Positions 7,237 through 15,248 of a stretch of DNA of 38,089 nucleotides are shown piece by piece. Location of the stretch: contig JANZYW010000014.1 in the NCBI GenBank assembly GCA_026413325.1, positions 1 through 38,089 of the forward strand. The letters run 5' to 3'. The stretch is from Bacteroidia bacterium. GTDB lineage: Bacteria > Bacteroidota > Bacteroidia > SpSt-205. Position 1 is the stretch's first letter. Each line of letters starts with the position of its first letter. The notes under the pieces are model-generated. The model was not told the origin of the DNA and did not search any database. It was given only the letters and a program-made list of their open reading frames with translations. The position numbers and the translations under genes are program-made.

Positions 7237-8698
7237 AGGCCCCTATATCCGGAAATGCATCTCGCCGCCTTCCCACTAAGTCTCGTTGAGGGGAGAGCCC
7301 CGCATCATACCGGCCCCTGTCTATGAGAGGGCTATTCTCTAATAGAGGATAGTCGTCTGAGGCAGAACCCACCCCAGGACTGGTAAGAGATAGATTTCCT
7401 ACTCCTGGCAGAGGATCTTTTTGCCGAAAAGCGCAGTGATCAAATAGCCATTGCACAGGAGTGCCCCCTCGTAAGTCAGCAGAAACGGCATCCTCTTTCG
7501 TCGTCCAAAATAAACTATTCAACGCCCAAAAATCTATCGGGTAAGTGCGGGTCTGATTCTGTACCTCAAGGTAATCTGAAACAGCCAGGCTGGTTACACC
7601 TCGCCTAAGGTCTCCCTGATCGTAAATAAAGGCACAGTGAACCAGCCGATAAGTCCCTCCACCCAGAAAAGCGGCACAGGCCTGCCCACATCGATACACG
7701 AGTGTATTGACCGCTTGTAGGATCGGTTGTGCAGGAAGGATAGGAGCGAATCCCTGTGTTAGAATACCGTAGTTGGCGGCATCTCGGATGAGACAGCCCT
7801 CCATGACGACTTTGGGGGTGCTCCCTTCCCCAGCAGAGTCTATTCGAACCGCAATACTGGACTGCGATATATGTGTGTAAAGTAAGCGATTCTGGCTACT
7901 GGAAGGGAAAAACCAAATCCCTTGCCATTGGCCAGGCGCGGAGCTATAGTAGGGTTCTAACCGCCATCCCTGCATAAAAATGGGAGATTGGGGAGTCCCC
8001 ATAGCTTCTAAGCGGCCCGCTATATACAAGCCCGAGGCCAACTCTCCCTGAAGGGGACCACTCTCCCATCTGCGGCCTGAAAAATACAAACGGGTACCAG
8101 GAAGTATCCGAAGGGTCGCTGAAGGACCTACATAAAAGTACCCATCTATAATCACCGGCTTGTCGGTAGGGAAGGACACAATCACACTATCGAATCCAAA
8201 ATCTCGGTACACATATGCGGCTATCAAGGCTACTCGAAGCAGCACTTCTTGTCGCCCTGCATCGGTATCGATGAGCAGCTTGTCTTCCTGGATCGTGTTC
8301 TTCTGCGTCGTATCCCTCACCTGCAAAAAGACCTGTAGGCTATCTCGGCTACCGATCGTGTACCGGACTCCTATCGGGCCAGCCTGCCCGTCGAAGACAA
8401 AGGAGAAAGGGCTTGCCTCCCCTCGCTCCAGTCGTACGGCACGGATATGGACAGGATAGGGGGGAGGGTTATCCACCCAAAGGCGCTGAGTCGGAGACAG
8501 TACCGTGGAGAAAAGCGAATCAAAATAGATCGTATCTCGAGAGAAACGCAGCAGGCCTGGACGAGGCTCGATAATCTCTCGGCGACATGCTCCTGTGCCG
8601 AGTAGCCCAACTGCGGCTACTCCGATCAGAACGGGCAGATTAGCTCGTCGCGTGCGCGAAAACTTTCCGAAGCAGCTCAGTAACTCGATAGCTGGCAT
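7220..8698 (-). CDS. Parallel beta-helix lipoprotein with choice-of-anchor Q-like C-terminus
   Basis: An exported protein of about 490 residues. A hydrophobic segment (PVLIGVAAVGLLGTGAC) ends in Cys, so a lipoprotein signal is likely although the lipobox is not ideal. After a beta-rich N-terminal region come short repeats such as GYFYVGPSATLRILPGTRLYF, GLYIAGRLEAMGTPQSPIFMQGW and AANYGILTQ, typical of a right-handed parallel beta-helix. The C-terminus SPLIDRGRYD...FPDIGAYEY matches the ending of choice-of-anchor Q proteins. The ORF track starts at 8719; I prefer the next ATG at 8698. Both overlap the upstream DUF4197 gene, and no ATG, GTG or TTG lies nearer. Function unknown; surface adhesion or polysaccharide binding is a guess. 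Confidence 0.65.
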   Translation of the reverse strand: MPAIELLSCFGKFSRTRRANLPVLIGVAAVGLLGTGACRREIIEPRPGLLRFSRDTIYFDSLFSTVLSPTQRLWVDNPPPYPVHIRAVRLERGEASPFSFVFDGQAGPIGVRYTIGSRDSLQVFLQVRDTTQKNTIQEDKLLIDTDAGRQEVLLRVALIAAYVYRDFGFDSVIVSFPTDKPVIIDGYFYVGPSATLRILPGTRLYFSGRRWESGPLQGELASGLYIAGRLEAMGTPQSPIFMQGWRLEPYYSSAPGQWQGIWFFPSSSQNRLLYTHISQSSIAVRIDSAGEGSTPKVVMEGCLIRDAANYGILTQGFAPILPAQPILQAVNTLVYRCGQACAAFLGGGTYRLVHCAFIYDQGDLRRGVTSLAVSDYLEVQNQTRTYPIDFWALNSLFWTTKEDAVSADLRGGTPVQWLFDHCAFRQKDPLPGVGNLSLTSPGVGSASDDYPLLENSPLIDRGRYDAGLSPQRDLVGRRRDAFPDIGAYEYVR

Positions 8699-9350
8699 CC
8701 CTGCGGATCTTGGTCTCATGTTGGCCTACCTTCAAAAAGAGACCATATAAAGCACGATCCGTCACATAGGCCGCCAGGTCCCGATTTTGGAGAGGTTCGA
8801 GCGTGGTAGGGAGGCTATTATAGGTATCCACGATGTATTCCCAAGCTTGCTGAGCTCCTACGCTTTGCATGGCATCCTGGATCTTGGGCTTGTAACGGAT
8901 ATAAAGACTGTCTTGCGTATTCGCTTTGAGATAGGTAGTGGCAGCTACGCTGTCTCCCTTCAAGATACGCATCCCTTCTTGGATAGTGAGAGCAGTTATG
9001 GCATTCCAGAAGATGGGTTTTGCTTCAGCAGCCGCTTCTTCCGCCGCACGATTCATTTTGACGACCAAATCTTGGATGAGAGCTTGCCCCCCAGGAAGGG
9101 CTTCTATCGCCAGCTTTACCTTCCAGGCTTCTTCAGGAAAAAGGATCCGAATGAGTGCATCTCCGTAATAGCCATCTATTCGGTTCAAATACCGGACGGT
9201 GGTATCAGTGCCTACTCGAAGAGCCTCTTTAAGGCCCGCTACGATCTCCTCCTCAGTAAGAGGAGCTCCCTCGGGCAGCTTCAGTTTTTCACAACCCATC
9301 AAAATCAGGAGCAAGCCTGCTACACCTATCGTATATCGACCCATACCCAT
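8640..9350 (-). CDS. DUF4197-like lipoprotein
   Basis: A 236-residue protein with a clear lipoprotein signal (hydrophobic GVAGLLLILMGC, Cys in the first 20 residues). The mature part, beginning LTEEEIVAGLKEALRVGTDTTVRYLNRIDGYYGDALIRILFPE, resembles DUF4197 proteins: a GLKEAL-type opening, a long helical middle region, then a C-terminal helix (TDRALYGLFLKVGQHE). The biochemical role of the family is unknown; it is probably anchored in the envelope. The ATG follows directly on the stop of the NifU-like gene (TAA-ATG), so it belongs to the mrp-nifU unit. An alternative start two codons later (MGRYTIG) cannot be excluded. Confidence 0.75.
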   Translation of the reverse strand: MGMGRYTIGVAGLLLILMGCEKLKLPEGAPLTEEEIVAGLKEALRVGTDTTVRYLNRIDGYYGDALIRILFPEEAWKVKLAIEALPGGQALIQDLVVKMNRAAEEAAAEAKPIFWNAITALTIQEGMRILKGDSVAATTYLKANTQDSLYIRYKPKIQDAMQSVGAQQAWEYIVDTYNSLPTTLEPLQNRDLAAYVTDRALYGLFLKVGQHETKIRRDASYRVTELLRKVFAHATS

Positions 9351-9590
9351 TTAGTCTTTGAGCACCTCTATCGCCTGCAAAGAAGGAAAATGCCGCTTCA
9401 GTGGCTCTAAAACCCCCAGCTGTATCGTAGTGGGACTCAGATCACACGTGCGGCAGCTCCCTAAGAGGCGGACGTATAAAGTACTCGCATCAGGACTCAA
9501 ACGCACAAGCTCAATATCTCCTCCATCCAGAGCCAGGTACTCCCGAATAGAGGAGATATGAGGAGCGATATCCTGTAAGGTAGTTTTCAT
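9351..9590 (-). CDS. NifU C-terminal-domain protein (iron-sulfur scaffold)
   Basis: A 79-residue protein consisting only of the NifU C-terminal (Nfu) domain. The helix-strand start REYLALDGGDIELVRL and the motif GSCRTCDLSPTTIQLGVLEPL hold the two cysteines (CxxC) that bridge a transient [4Fe-4S] cluster between two monomers. It should act in the cytoplasm as a cluster carrier. It overlaps the stop of mrp by 4 nt (ATGA), and pairing of an Nfu-type scaffold with an Mrp/ApbC-type carrier is functionally coherent. Confidence 0.9.
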   Translation of the reverse strand: MKTTLQDIAPHISSIREYLALDGGDIELVRLSPDASTLYVRLLGSCRTCDLSPTTIQLGVLEPLKRHFPSLQAIEVLKD

Positions 9591-10678
9591 GAGAGGGTGT
9601 TTGTATTCGCAAAAGCCAACCGAGCTACCTCGCGAGCGAGAGTCCCAGCGAGATGAGAAAAAACATCTGCCATGGGCGTCTCCGTAGACAGAGCTGCTGG
9701 TATCCCAGCATCACTTCGCTGAACCACCTCCTCCAATAAGGGGATTTCTCCGAGGAAGGGGATATCATATTTCTCGGCAAGCATACGACCACCGTTTTGG
9801 CCAAAGATATAAAATTTTCTTTCAGGAAGGTCTGCCGTCCAAAAATAGGCCATGTTTTCGATGATGCCGAGAACAGGTACCTGTACCAAAGGCATTTGAA
9901 ACATTACGAGGGCTTTCTCCGCATCGGCAAGTGCTACTTTCTGAGGAGTAGTGACAATGATCGCGCCTTGTGGCCTAAACTGTTGCGCAAGAGTGAGCTG
10001 TATATCTCCTGTGCCAGGAGGCATGTCTACGATGAGATAATCAAGCTCCGGCCAATCCGTTTCCGTGAGCAGCTGTCGCAGCGTATTGGAAGCCATGGGA
10101 CCCCGCCAGGGTGTAGCCTGATGAGGCGGCACCAAAAAGCCTAGAGACATGACCGAAAGTCCATATTTGGAAATGGGAATGAGGTAAGGGCGTCCATCTA
10201 TCTCTCGGACGGCTGGTTTCGCATGTTCTAGCCCCAGCAGGATAGGAACGCTGGGACCATATATGTCTGCATCAAGAAGCCCCACTCGTGCACCAGCCTG
10301 CGCAAGAGCTATAGCCAAATTAACAGCCACGGTGGACTTACCTACCCCCCCTTTACCGGAAGCAATCAACAGAAGGTTTTTTACCTGGGGCAAATGCGCA
10401 GCAGAGGCCCCTAAAGTGTGGGCTCTAAAATCAATCTTCACCTCCCAGCGCTCTCCCATCGCTCGGCGTACCGCCTCACCGATTTGCTGCTCAAAGTACC
10501 CTTTCAGAGGACAAGCGGGAGTGGTGAGCTGTAGCGTGAGAGAAAGTTGGCCATTCTCCTCATTCCACGCCACCCCTTTTACCATGCCCGCATCTACGAT
10601 ATTCTGCTGCAGGTCAGGGTCTATAACCGTGCGGAGCGCATCATATATAACCGCCTCTCTGGAAACCATCTCGAACAA
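9587..10678 (-). CDS. mrp: Mrp/ApbC-family iron-sulfur cluster carrier ATPase
   Basis: A cytoplasmic P-loop ATPase that carries iron-sulfur clusters to apo-proteins. Residues 1-85 form a MIP18-type domain; the ATPase follows with the deviant Walker A GKGGVGKST (near 110), LDADIYGPSVP, and VDMPPGTGDIQLTLAQ. The C-terminal CxxC of enterobacterial Mrp is absent: the corresponding stretch reads ENMAYFWTADLPERKFYIFG, which is the form I associate with Bacteroidota homologues. The ORF starts with TTG at 10678; an in-frame ATG is at 10669. A near-match octamer TCATTTTG lies 4 nt before the TTG, which favours it, but read-through from the barrel gene 22 nt upstream is equally possible. Confidence 0.93.
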   Translation of the reverse strand: MFEMVSREAVIYDALRTVIDPDLQQNIVDAGMVKGVAWNEENGQLSLTLQLTTPACPLKGYFEQQIGEAVRRAMGERWEVKIDFRAHTLGASAAHLPQVKNLLLIASGKGGVGKSTVAVNLAIALAQAGARVGLLDADIYGPSVPILLGLEHAKPAVREIDGRPYLIPISKYGLSVMSLGFLVPPHQATPWRGPMASNTLRQLLTETDWPELDYLIVDMPPGTGDIQLTLAQQFRPQGAIIVTTPQKVALADAEKALVMFQMPLVQVPVLGIIENMAYFWTADLPERKFYIFGQNGGRMLAEKYDIPFLGEIPLLEEVVQRSDAGIPAALSTETPMADVFSHLAGTLAREVARLAFANTNTLS

Positions 10679-10682
10679 GAAA

Positions 10683-10690
10683 CAAAATGA
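10683..10690 (-). promoter_or_regulatory. Possible -7 element TCATTTTG of mrp
   Basis: TCATTTTG-TTTC-TTG: a 7-of-8 match to TAnnTTTG with the same 4-nt spacer seen at other genes, but to a TTG start. The important A2 position is C, so support is modest. Confidence 0.35.
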
Positions 10691-10699
10691 GAAAGAGAG

Positions 10700-11548
10700 T
10701 TACTCGTCGTCTTCTGCGGCCTTCTTTTTCTTGGGCTTCTCAGGAGCTGGACTGGGAGAGGGAGAAGTAGAAGGAGCTACCTCCGTCTTCTTGCGTCTTT
10801 CTTTTTCTGGTCGCTCCCCTGGCGCCGGCGGCAGGGGAGAAGACGTTTCAGAAACAGGTTTTACGTAGCCGAAACCTAAGGAAAACCGCAGGTATCCACC
10901 TCTGAGCTGAGGAGGATTTACCCCAGCAGGAGCAGGCCCTTGAGAAGCGCTCCAACTCCCCTTGGATGGAGACAAAACGCCTCCCAGATCCGCTCCCCAC
11001 AGCAAAGAAATTCCTTCCCCTCTTTTCCATCGACGAAGCCCTACCCCTACCTCCACTAATCCCAGATTACTGGAGAAGGTACGCTTCTCCAGCGGACGCA
11101 GTTCCTGATTGGAACCAAAGAAAATCGGCTCTGTGAAGTAGTTGGTATAACGAACCTCATATCTTCCTACTTGGTATCCCAGATAGGGGTAGAAGAGCCA
11201 AAGATTCTTATTGATGAGCGCAAATCCCAGCTGCCCCCCGTAATGCAAGGCATAGGGACGAGCCAGCCCCCGTTCCGTCTCAGAAGCATCGTAGTGCTGA
11301 AGCTGGAGGGTGCCCGATAACAGGATTTTCTTGGCAAATAAGAAGTCTATATTGGCTCCAGCGGTGGTAGCCCAGGGAATCAGCTGGAAATCTTTCCCCA
11401 GCGCCGTCGAAGCTTTCAAATCATCCTGAAGCTTCCCAAAGAAACCTATACCCAGGCCACTATGAGCCCGCAAAGCTATAGCCAGACTCACAGGAGCGTC
11501 CTGGGCCCACAAGAAGGATAACAAGAGAAGCGCGATTCCTATCCGCAT
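10700..11548 (-). CDS. Outer-membrane beta-barrel-like protein with a charged tail
   Basis: An unrecognised 282-residue exported protein. The signal peptide is clear (MRIGIALLLLSFLWAQ, cleavage near AQ-DAP). Residues 20 to about 215 alternate glycine, aromatic and polar residues in strand-length segments (LHYGGQLGFALINKNLWLFYPYLGYQVG; GYLRFSLGFGYV), as in outer-membrane barrels. The last 50-60 residues are very different: Pro/Ser/Glu/Lys-rich low complexity ending in PEKPKKKKAAEDDE. Such a tail after the last strand is unusual for a barrel. The ATG at 11548 lies 4 nt after TACCTTTG in a 22-nt gap from msrA, so it has its own promoter and may lead the mrp unit. Confidence 0.6.
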   Translation of the reverse strand: MRIGIALLLLSFLWAQDAPVSLAIALRAHSGLGIGFFGKLQDDLKASTALGKDFQLIPWATTAGANIDFLFAKKILLSGTLQLQHYDASETERGLARPYALHYGGQLGFALINKNLWLFYPYLGYQVGRYEVRYTNYFTEPIFFGSNQELRPLEKRTFSSNLGLVEVGVGLRRWKRGEGISLLWGADLGGVLSPSKGSWSASQGPAPAGVNPPQLRGGYLRFSLGFGYVKPVSETSSPLPPAPGERPEKERRKKTEVAPSTSPSPSPAPEKPKKKKAAEDDE

Positions 11549-11552
11549 AAAA

Positions 11553-11560
11553 CAAAGGTA
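11553..11560 (-). promoter_or_regulatory. -7 element TACCTTTG of the barrel gene
   Basis: TACCTTTG-TTTT-ATG on the minus strand: a perfect octamer with a 4-nt spacer, placed in the short gap after the msrA stop. Confidence 0.75.
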
Positions 11561-11570
11561 CTATGTTCCT

Positions 11571-12146
11571 TCATTTTTCGAGCAGGTGCCGAAACTTTTC
11601 TCGCGCTTTTTTAACCTTCGGGGCAATAACAAAAGCACAATAGGGCTGGGAGGGATTTTTCGCATAGTAATCCCAGTGATACTGCTCCGCAGGATAAAAA
11701 GAACGGAGCGGTTCGATAGCAGTCACGATCGGCGCAGAGAAAACCTTCTCCTTTTCTAATCGCTCCCGTACACGCTCAGCAACTATCCGCTGCGCCTCAG
11801 AATGATAAAAAATAACGGAGCGATATTGAGGACCCACGTCGTTTCCTTGTCGGTTGGGAGTGGTGGGATCATGGGTCAAAAAGAAATACTCGGTTAGCTC
11901 TTCGTAGCTTATGAGAGTCGGGTCGAAACGAACCCGAACCACTTCCGCATGGCCCGTGGTCTTGGAGCAGACCTGTTCGTACGTGGGGTGAGGTACATGC
12001 CCCCCTGCATACCCAGGGAAAACTTCAACTACCCCCTTCAGGGGCTTGAAGAGAGCCTCGGTACACCAGAAACAGCCTCCTCCGAAGGTAGCTTCCTCCA
12101 ACTGCGCTTGCATCATCCCAAATAACAAGAAAAATAGCCCTCGCAT
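11571..12146 (-). CDS. msrA: Peptide methionine-S-sulfoxide reductase MsrA, probably exported
   Basis: It reduces the S-epimer of methionine sulfoxide in proteins. The catalytic signature GGGCFWCTEALF is intact, followed by GYAGGHVPHPTYEQVCS, the Asp/Glu pocket region and YHWDYYAKNPSQPYC. The N-terminus MRGLFFLLFGMMQAQ, starting at the ATG 4 nt after the purE stop, looks like a signal peptide, so the enzyme probably repairs envelope proteins. The ORF track starts at 12212, which would make a longer N-terminus overlapping purE by 62 nt and bury the signal peptide, so I prefer 12146. It is about 190 residues and is co-transcribed with purE. No msrB domain is fused. Confidence 0.9.
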   Translation of the reverse strand: MRGLFFLLFGMMQAQLEEATFGGGCFWCTEALFKPLKGVVEVFPGYAGGHVPHPTYEQVCSKTTGHAEVVRVRFDPTLISYEELTEYFFLTHDPTTPNRQGNDVGPQYRSVIFYHSEAQRIVAERVRERLEKEKVFSAPIVTAIEPLRSFYPAEQYHWDYYAKNPSQPYCAFVIAPKVKKAREKFRHLLEK

Positions 12147-12150
12147 CCCC

Positions 12151-12660
12151 CTATAGCAAAATCGCATGGAATCGTTGGGGCTCTTCCTTAAGAGGGCGTA
12201 GCGCTTCTTCATGGAGAGTCTCCTGATAAGCCCTCAATCGAACTTGGAGCGCCTCATCAGAAATAGCTAATATCCGGACTGCCAGAAGCCCTGCATTCGC
12301 TGCGTTGTCTACCGCAACAGTAGCAACGGGGACTCCTTTCGGCATCTGCACGATCGAGAGAAGCGAATCTATACCGCCGGCAGATTGACTGGAGCGAATA
12401 GGCACCCCGATCACAGGCAGCACTGTAAGAGAAGCGAGCATGCCCGGTAGGTGAGCGGCGCCCCCAGCCCCAGCAATGATCACTTTGAGACCCCGAGCAG
12501 CGGCCTGTTTCCCATATGCCCATAACCGATCTGGAGTTCGATGAGCAGAGACGATAGTGTATTCATAGGAGACGCCAAACTGCTCCAGCATAGCTTTCGC
12601 CCCCTCCATGACCTGGGCATCGCTGGAACTACCCATTACGATACCGACCTGTGGTGCCAT
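12151..12660 (-). CDS. purE: N5-carboxyaminoimidazole ribonucleotide mutase
   Basis: Class I PurE of de novo purine synthesis, moving the carboxyl group of N5-CAIR to give CAIR. It has 169 residues. The N-terminus [17 protein letters not shown], the [10 protein letters not shown] loop with the catalytic His, [15 protein letters not shown], and [45 protein letters not shown] are all typical. PurK, which makes its substrate in PurK-dependent bacteria, is not in the window. The ATG at 12660 is 4 nt after TACTTTTA, a 7-of-8 promoter octamer. The 152 bp upstream to the acylphosphatase stop hold nothing else I recognise. Confidence 0.97.
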   Translation of the reverse strand: MAPQVGIVMGSSSDAQVMEGAKAMLEQFGVSYEYTIVSAHRTPDRLWAYGKQAAARGLKVIIAGAGGAAHLPGMLASLTVLPVIGVPIRSSQSAGGIDSLLSIVQMPKGVPVATVAVDNAANAGLLAVRILAISDEALQVRLRAYQETLHEEALRPLKEEPQRFHAILL

Positions 12661-12664
12661 CTGG

Positions 12665-12672
12665 TAAAAGTA
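12665..12672 (-). promoter_or_regulatory. -7 element TACTTTTA of purE
   Basis: TACTTTTA-CCAG-ATG: the octamer differs from TAnnTTTG only in the last base and keeps the 4-nt spacer. Confidence 0.5.
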
Positions 12673-12812
12673 CGGGAGCTGTAGGATTTTTTGGTCTTCA
12701 ACCTTCTATAGAAGAAATGCATCTCAAACCACAAATTCTGCTTTTCCCAGAGAGAATTGGCTCCCACAGAGAAGCTCGCAGTTGGACTTCGGTAGATAAA
12801 AGCTCCTCCTTT

Positions 12813-13091
12813 TTATCCTATCAGAAATTCTTTATCCCTACGGAGAGGCAATTCTTTCTCGACCTCTACCTTCTCTACTCGAGCAGCGGGAGAACCTCGA
12901 TGAGCCCACTGAAGAAAAAGCTCCAGCTGGGCCGGAGGACCTTCCACTTCTATCAGGACGGACCCATCTAATTCGTTGCGAGCAAAACCAACTACCCCGA
13001 GGGCATGGGCCGTCTTCTGAGCATACTTCCTAAAGAAGACCCCTTGCACTTTACCGAAGACCCGAATGCGCCAGCGGGCCTCCTGTATCAT
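12813..13091 (-). CDS. acyP: Acylphosphatase
   Basis: A small 92-residue cytoplasmic enzyme that hydrolyses carboxyl-phosphate bonds such as acetyl or carbamoyl phosphate. The signature FGKVQGVFFRKYAQKTA carries the phosphate-binding Arg (R21), and FARNELDGSVLIEVEG carries the catalytic Asn (N39). The GSPAARVEKVEVE segment near the C-terminus is also typical. Its ATG overlaps the thiolase stop by one base (TGATG), so it is translated from the thiolase transcript. No clear metabolic link between the two is known; the coupling may be incidental. Confidence 0.95.
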   Translation of the reverse strand: MIQEARWRIRVFGKVQGVFFRKYAQKTAHALGVVGFARNELDGSVLIEVEGPPAQLELFLQWAHRGSPAARVEKVEVEKELPLRRDKEFLIG

Positions 13092-14269
13092 CAGTTTAGC
13101 CTTTCAAAAATTCCAGCGATGCCCTGCCCACCGCCTACACATGCTGTTACCAGCCCATACTTTTCTCCTCGCCTACGAAGCTCGTTGATAATCTGGACTG
13201 TGAGCTTGGCTCCCGTACAGCCCAGAGGATGACCCAGAGCGATTGCCCCTCCGTTGACATTTAATTTTTCCATGGGGAGGCCTGCTTCCTTCACCACTGC
13301 CAAAGATTGTGCCGCGAAAGCCTCATTTAGCTCTATCAAGTGGATGTCAGCCAAGGACAGACCTGCTCGACGGAGGGCTTTTGGGATAGCCTCGACAGGT
13401 CCGATACCCATAATGTGAGGCTCCACCCCAGCGACTGCATAGCCCCGCAAGACAGCGATAGGCGTCAGAGCATGTCTCTTGAGAAAAGCTTCACTCACCA
13501 CGAGCACAAACGCCGCCCCATCGGAAGTCTGAGAAGAGTTACCCGCTGTAACCTGCCCATTGGCTGCAAATACTGGCTTGAGCTTCGCTAAAGCTTCCAT
13601 ATTCGTATCCGCTCTGGGTCCTTCATCCGTATCATGTATGTACTCTCGGACCTGCTTTTTGCCTCCGACTACAGATACATCTACCACTCGAAGGGGGACA
13701 ATCTCTTCTCGAAACTTCCCGGATGCGATGGCTGATAGGGCATGCTGATGGGAGCGCAAAGCAAAGGCGTCGGACTCTTCTCGAGTGATACCATACTTTT
13801 TAGCCACCTCTTCGGCGGTCATTCCCATTCCATAGTACCATTCCGGAGCTTGTACAGCATACTCGTAGTTAGGGACGATCTTGTAGCCTCCCATCGGAAC
13901 GAGAGACATGGTTTCTGCCCCTCCTGCTATAATCGCATCCGCCTGCCCTGTGCGAATCTTAGCTACTGCCATGGCTATAGCCTCGAGCCCAGAAGCGCAA
14001 TAGCGATTAATAGTAGTAGCGGGAACCTCTCTGCCTAACGCTCGCAGCGCTATGTATCGAGCCATATTGAGTCCTTGCTCCGCCTCCGGGATCGCATTTC
14101 CGCAGATAAGATCATCTATCTCTCGAGCAAAATCTATCTGAGGGAAAAGACTCTTGATTTTCTCGATCACTGCAACTGACATATCATCGGGACGCACTGT
14201 ACGCAATCGGCCCCGAGGAGCCTTTCCGATCGCGGTGCGAAAACCAGCCACGAGGTAAGCCTCTTGCAT
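13091..14269 (-). CDS. Acetyl-CoA C-acyltransferase (thiolase)
   Basis: A degradative or biosynthetic thiolase of 392 residues. The three catalytic positions are present: C91 in NRYCASGLEAIA, H347 in GGAIALGHPLGCTGA and C377 in VTACVGGGQGIAG; NEAFAAQ and GGAETMSLVPMG are also family motifs. The ORF track extends 58 codons upstream to 14443, but the true start is the ATG at 14269: it gives the family N-terminus (M)QEAYLVAGFRTAIGKAPRG and lies 4 nt after a perfect TATCTTTG. A fadA-like role in beta-oxidation is likely given an acyl-CoA dehydrogenase elsewhere in the window, but an acetoacetyl-CoA thiolase cannot be ruled out. Confidence 0.95.
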   Translation of the reverse strand: MQEAYLVAGFRTAIGKAPRGRLRTVRPDDMSVAVIEKIKSLFPQIDFAREIDDLICGNAIPEAEQGLNMARYIALRALGREVPATTINRYCASGLEAIAMAVAKIRTGQADAIIAGGAETMSLVPMGGYKIVPNYEYAVQAPEWYYGMGMTAEEVAKKYGITREESDAFALRSHQHALSAIASGKFREEIVPLRVVDVSVVGGKKQVREYIHDTDEGPRADTNMEALAKLKPVFAANGQVTAGNSSQTSDGAAFVLVVSEAFLKRHALTPIAVLRGYAVAGVEPHIMGIGPVEAIPKALRRAGLSLADIHLIELNEAFAAQSLAVVKEAGLPMEKLNVNGGAIALGHPLGCTGAKLTVQIINELRRRGEKYGLVTACVGGGQGIAGIFERLN

Positions 14270-14273
14270 GCGA

Positions 14274-14281
14274 CAAAGATA
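14274..14281 (-). promoter_or_regulatory. -7 element TATCTTTG of the thiolase gene
   Basis: TATCTTTG-TCGC-ATG on the minus strand. A perfect octamer and 4-nt spacer fix the start codon at 14269 instead of 14443. Confidence 0.8.
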
Positions 14282-14514
14282 CAAGACACAGTGGGTGTCG
14301 AGCATACGTGTATTCACCCCTCCGTCGAAAGGGCGAAATAAAGCCCCCCCTACACCTTCCGCCTTGCAACTATTATAAAGGGAGATAGGTATGACCGATA
14401 TACTCTCCCCAGCTGCGGGCAAGGCTCCCCACTCGACCGCCACTTCTGAGTTCCAGGCCCAGCGAGCTATCCCTGAGCTCCACCTCTGCCCTAATCCATC
14501 AAAAGGTTGTCAGG

Positions 14515-15192
14515 CTACCTCTCTGAGACGAACCGGAGCCTTTCTACAGGAAGGTCTGTAGGATAAAAACGCTCGCCTTCTGGGCGCACTTCTAACCGAA
14601 GAAGTCCTATCAAAGTGTACTTGATAAGGATTTTACGAGCCTTCCATCCTTCTTTTGGACCTAAGATATGACGGAAGGTAGGCTCATCGATATAGGGGTT
14701 CGTACGCAGATAATCCATCAGAAGGGCCTCCGCACGACGAAAAAGAACTTGTTGAGGTTTCTTCTCTGCTCGCCAGAGAGCCTCCAATAAGGAGCCTGCC
14801 AGACGACTCTGATCCCCGACCCGTACATACGCCCGATGCGAGCCATCTTCCTCTCGAACCAAAAAAGGGCGTCGCTCAGGTTGAGGAGGAACGATCACTT
14901 CTAAAATGATTTTGTCTTCCCATCGGATGAGCTCAGCCGAAAAATCTACTGCGGGCGCTACATAGCGCTGCGCAGCTAACTCCACCATGTAGTATTCCTG
15001 GTCAGGGTCTACTCCACAGATGCGGCCATTGTCCTTTACGCCAATGAGCAAACTTCCCCCCTCTGTATTAGCGAAAGCAGACAAGGTACGGGCAATTTTA
15101 CGAGCGCTGTCGATGCGCTGCTTGAAGTCTAAATGTAATCCCTCTCCCGCGGCTATGCGAGCCAGCAGGGGGGAAAGGTCCCACCCCGCCAT
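14515..15192 (-). CDS. AlbA_2 (Schlafen-type) domain protein
   Basis: A 225-residue protein with an N-terminal AlbA_2 / Schlafen-like domain: LHLDFKQRIDSARKIARTLSAFANTEGGSLLIGVKDNGRICGVDPDQE (about 20-65) shows the FK, AFANTEGG and GVKDNG motifs that define it. The C-terminal third (about 150-225) looks like a winged helix (LLMDYLRTNPYIDEPTFRHILG...KYTLIGLLRLE), so a nucleic-acid-binding regulator is the likeliest reading. AlbA_2 proteins are often annotated as ATP-binding proteins without demonstrated activity. The ATG at 15192 is 6 nt after an imperfect octamer and diverges from fabG 56 bp away. About 245 bp between its stop and the thiolase start hold no gene. Confidence 0.8.
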   Translation of the reverse strand: MAGWDLSPLLARIAAGEGLHLDFKQRIDSARKIARTLSAFANTEGGSLLIGVKDNGRICGVDPDQEYYMVELAAQRYVAPAVDFSAELIRWEDKIILEVIVPPQPERRPFLVREEDGSHRAYVRVGDQSRLAGSLLEALWRAEKKPQQVLFRRAEALLMDYLRTNPYIDEPTFRHILGPKEGWKARKILIKYTLIGLLRLEVRPEGERFYPTDLPVERLRFVSER

Positions 15193-15198
15193 GATAAG

Positions 15199-15206
15199 CT
15201 AAGGTA
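15199..15206 (-). promoter_or_regulatory. Possible -7 element TACCTTAG of the AlbA_2 gene
   Basis: A 7-of-8 match to TAnnTTTG on the minus strand, 6 nt before the ATG at 15192. Confidence 0.4.
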
Positions 15207-15236
15207 AGAAGTTTACCAGAGCAGCCAGAAACCCCG

Positions 15237-15244
15237 TATGTTTG
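15237..15244 (+). promoter_or_regulatory. -7 element TATGTTTG of fabG
   Basis: TATGTTTG-CGCC-ATG: a perfect octamer with a 4-nt spacer to the fabG ATG at 15249. A GTTTACC sequence about 21 bp upstream could serve as a weak -33 box. Confidence 0.75.
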
Positions 15245-15248
15245 CGCC

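Noticed and set aside
8787-9410. 207-aa plus-strand ORF
   Set aside because: It is a shadow of the DUF4197 and NifU-like genes on the other strand, both of which are well supported.
13091-14443. Thiolase with a 58-residue N-terminal extension
   Set aside because: The extension precedes a perfect promoter octamer and the canonical thiolase start, and has no family match.
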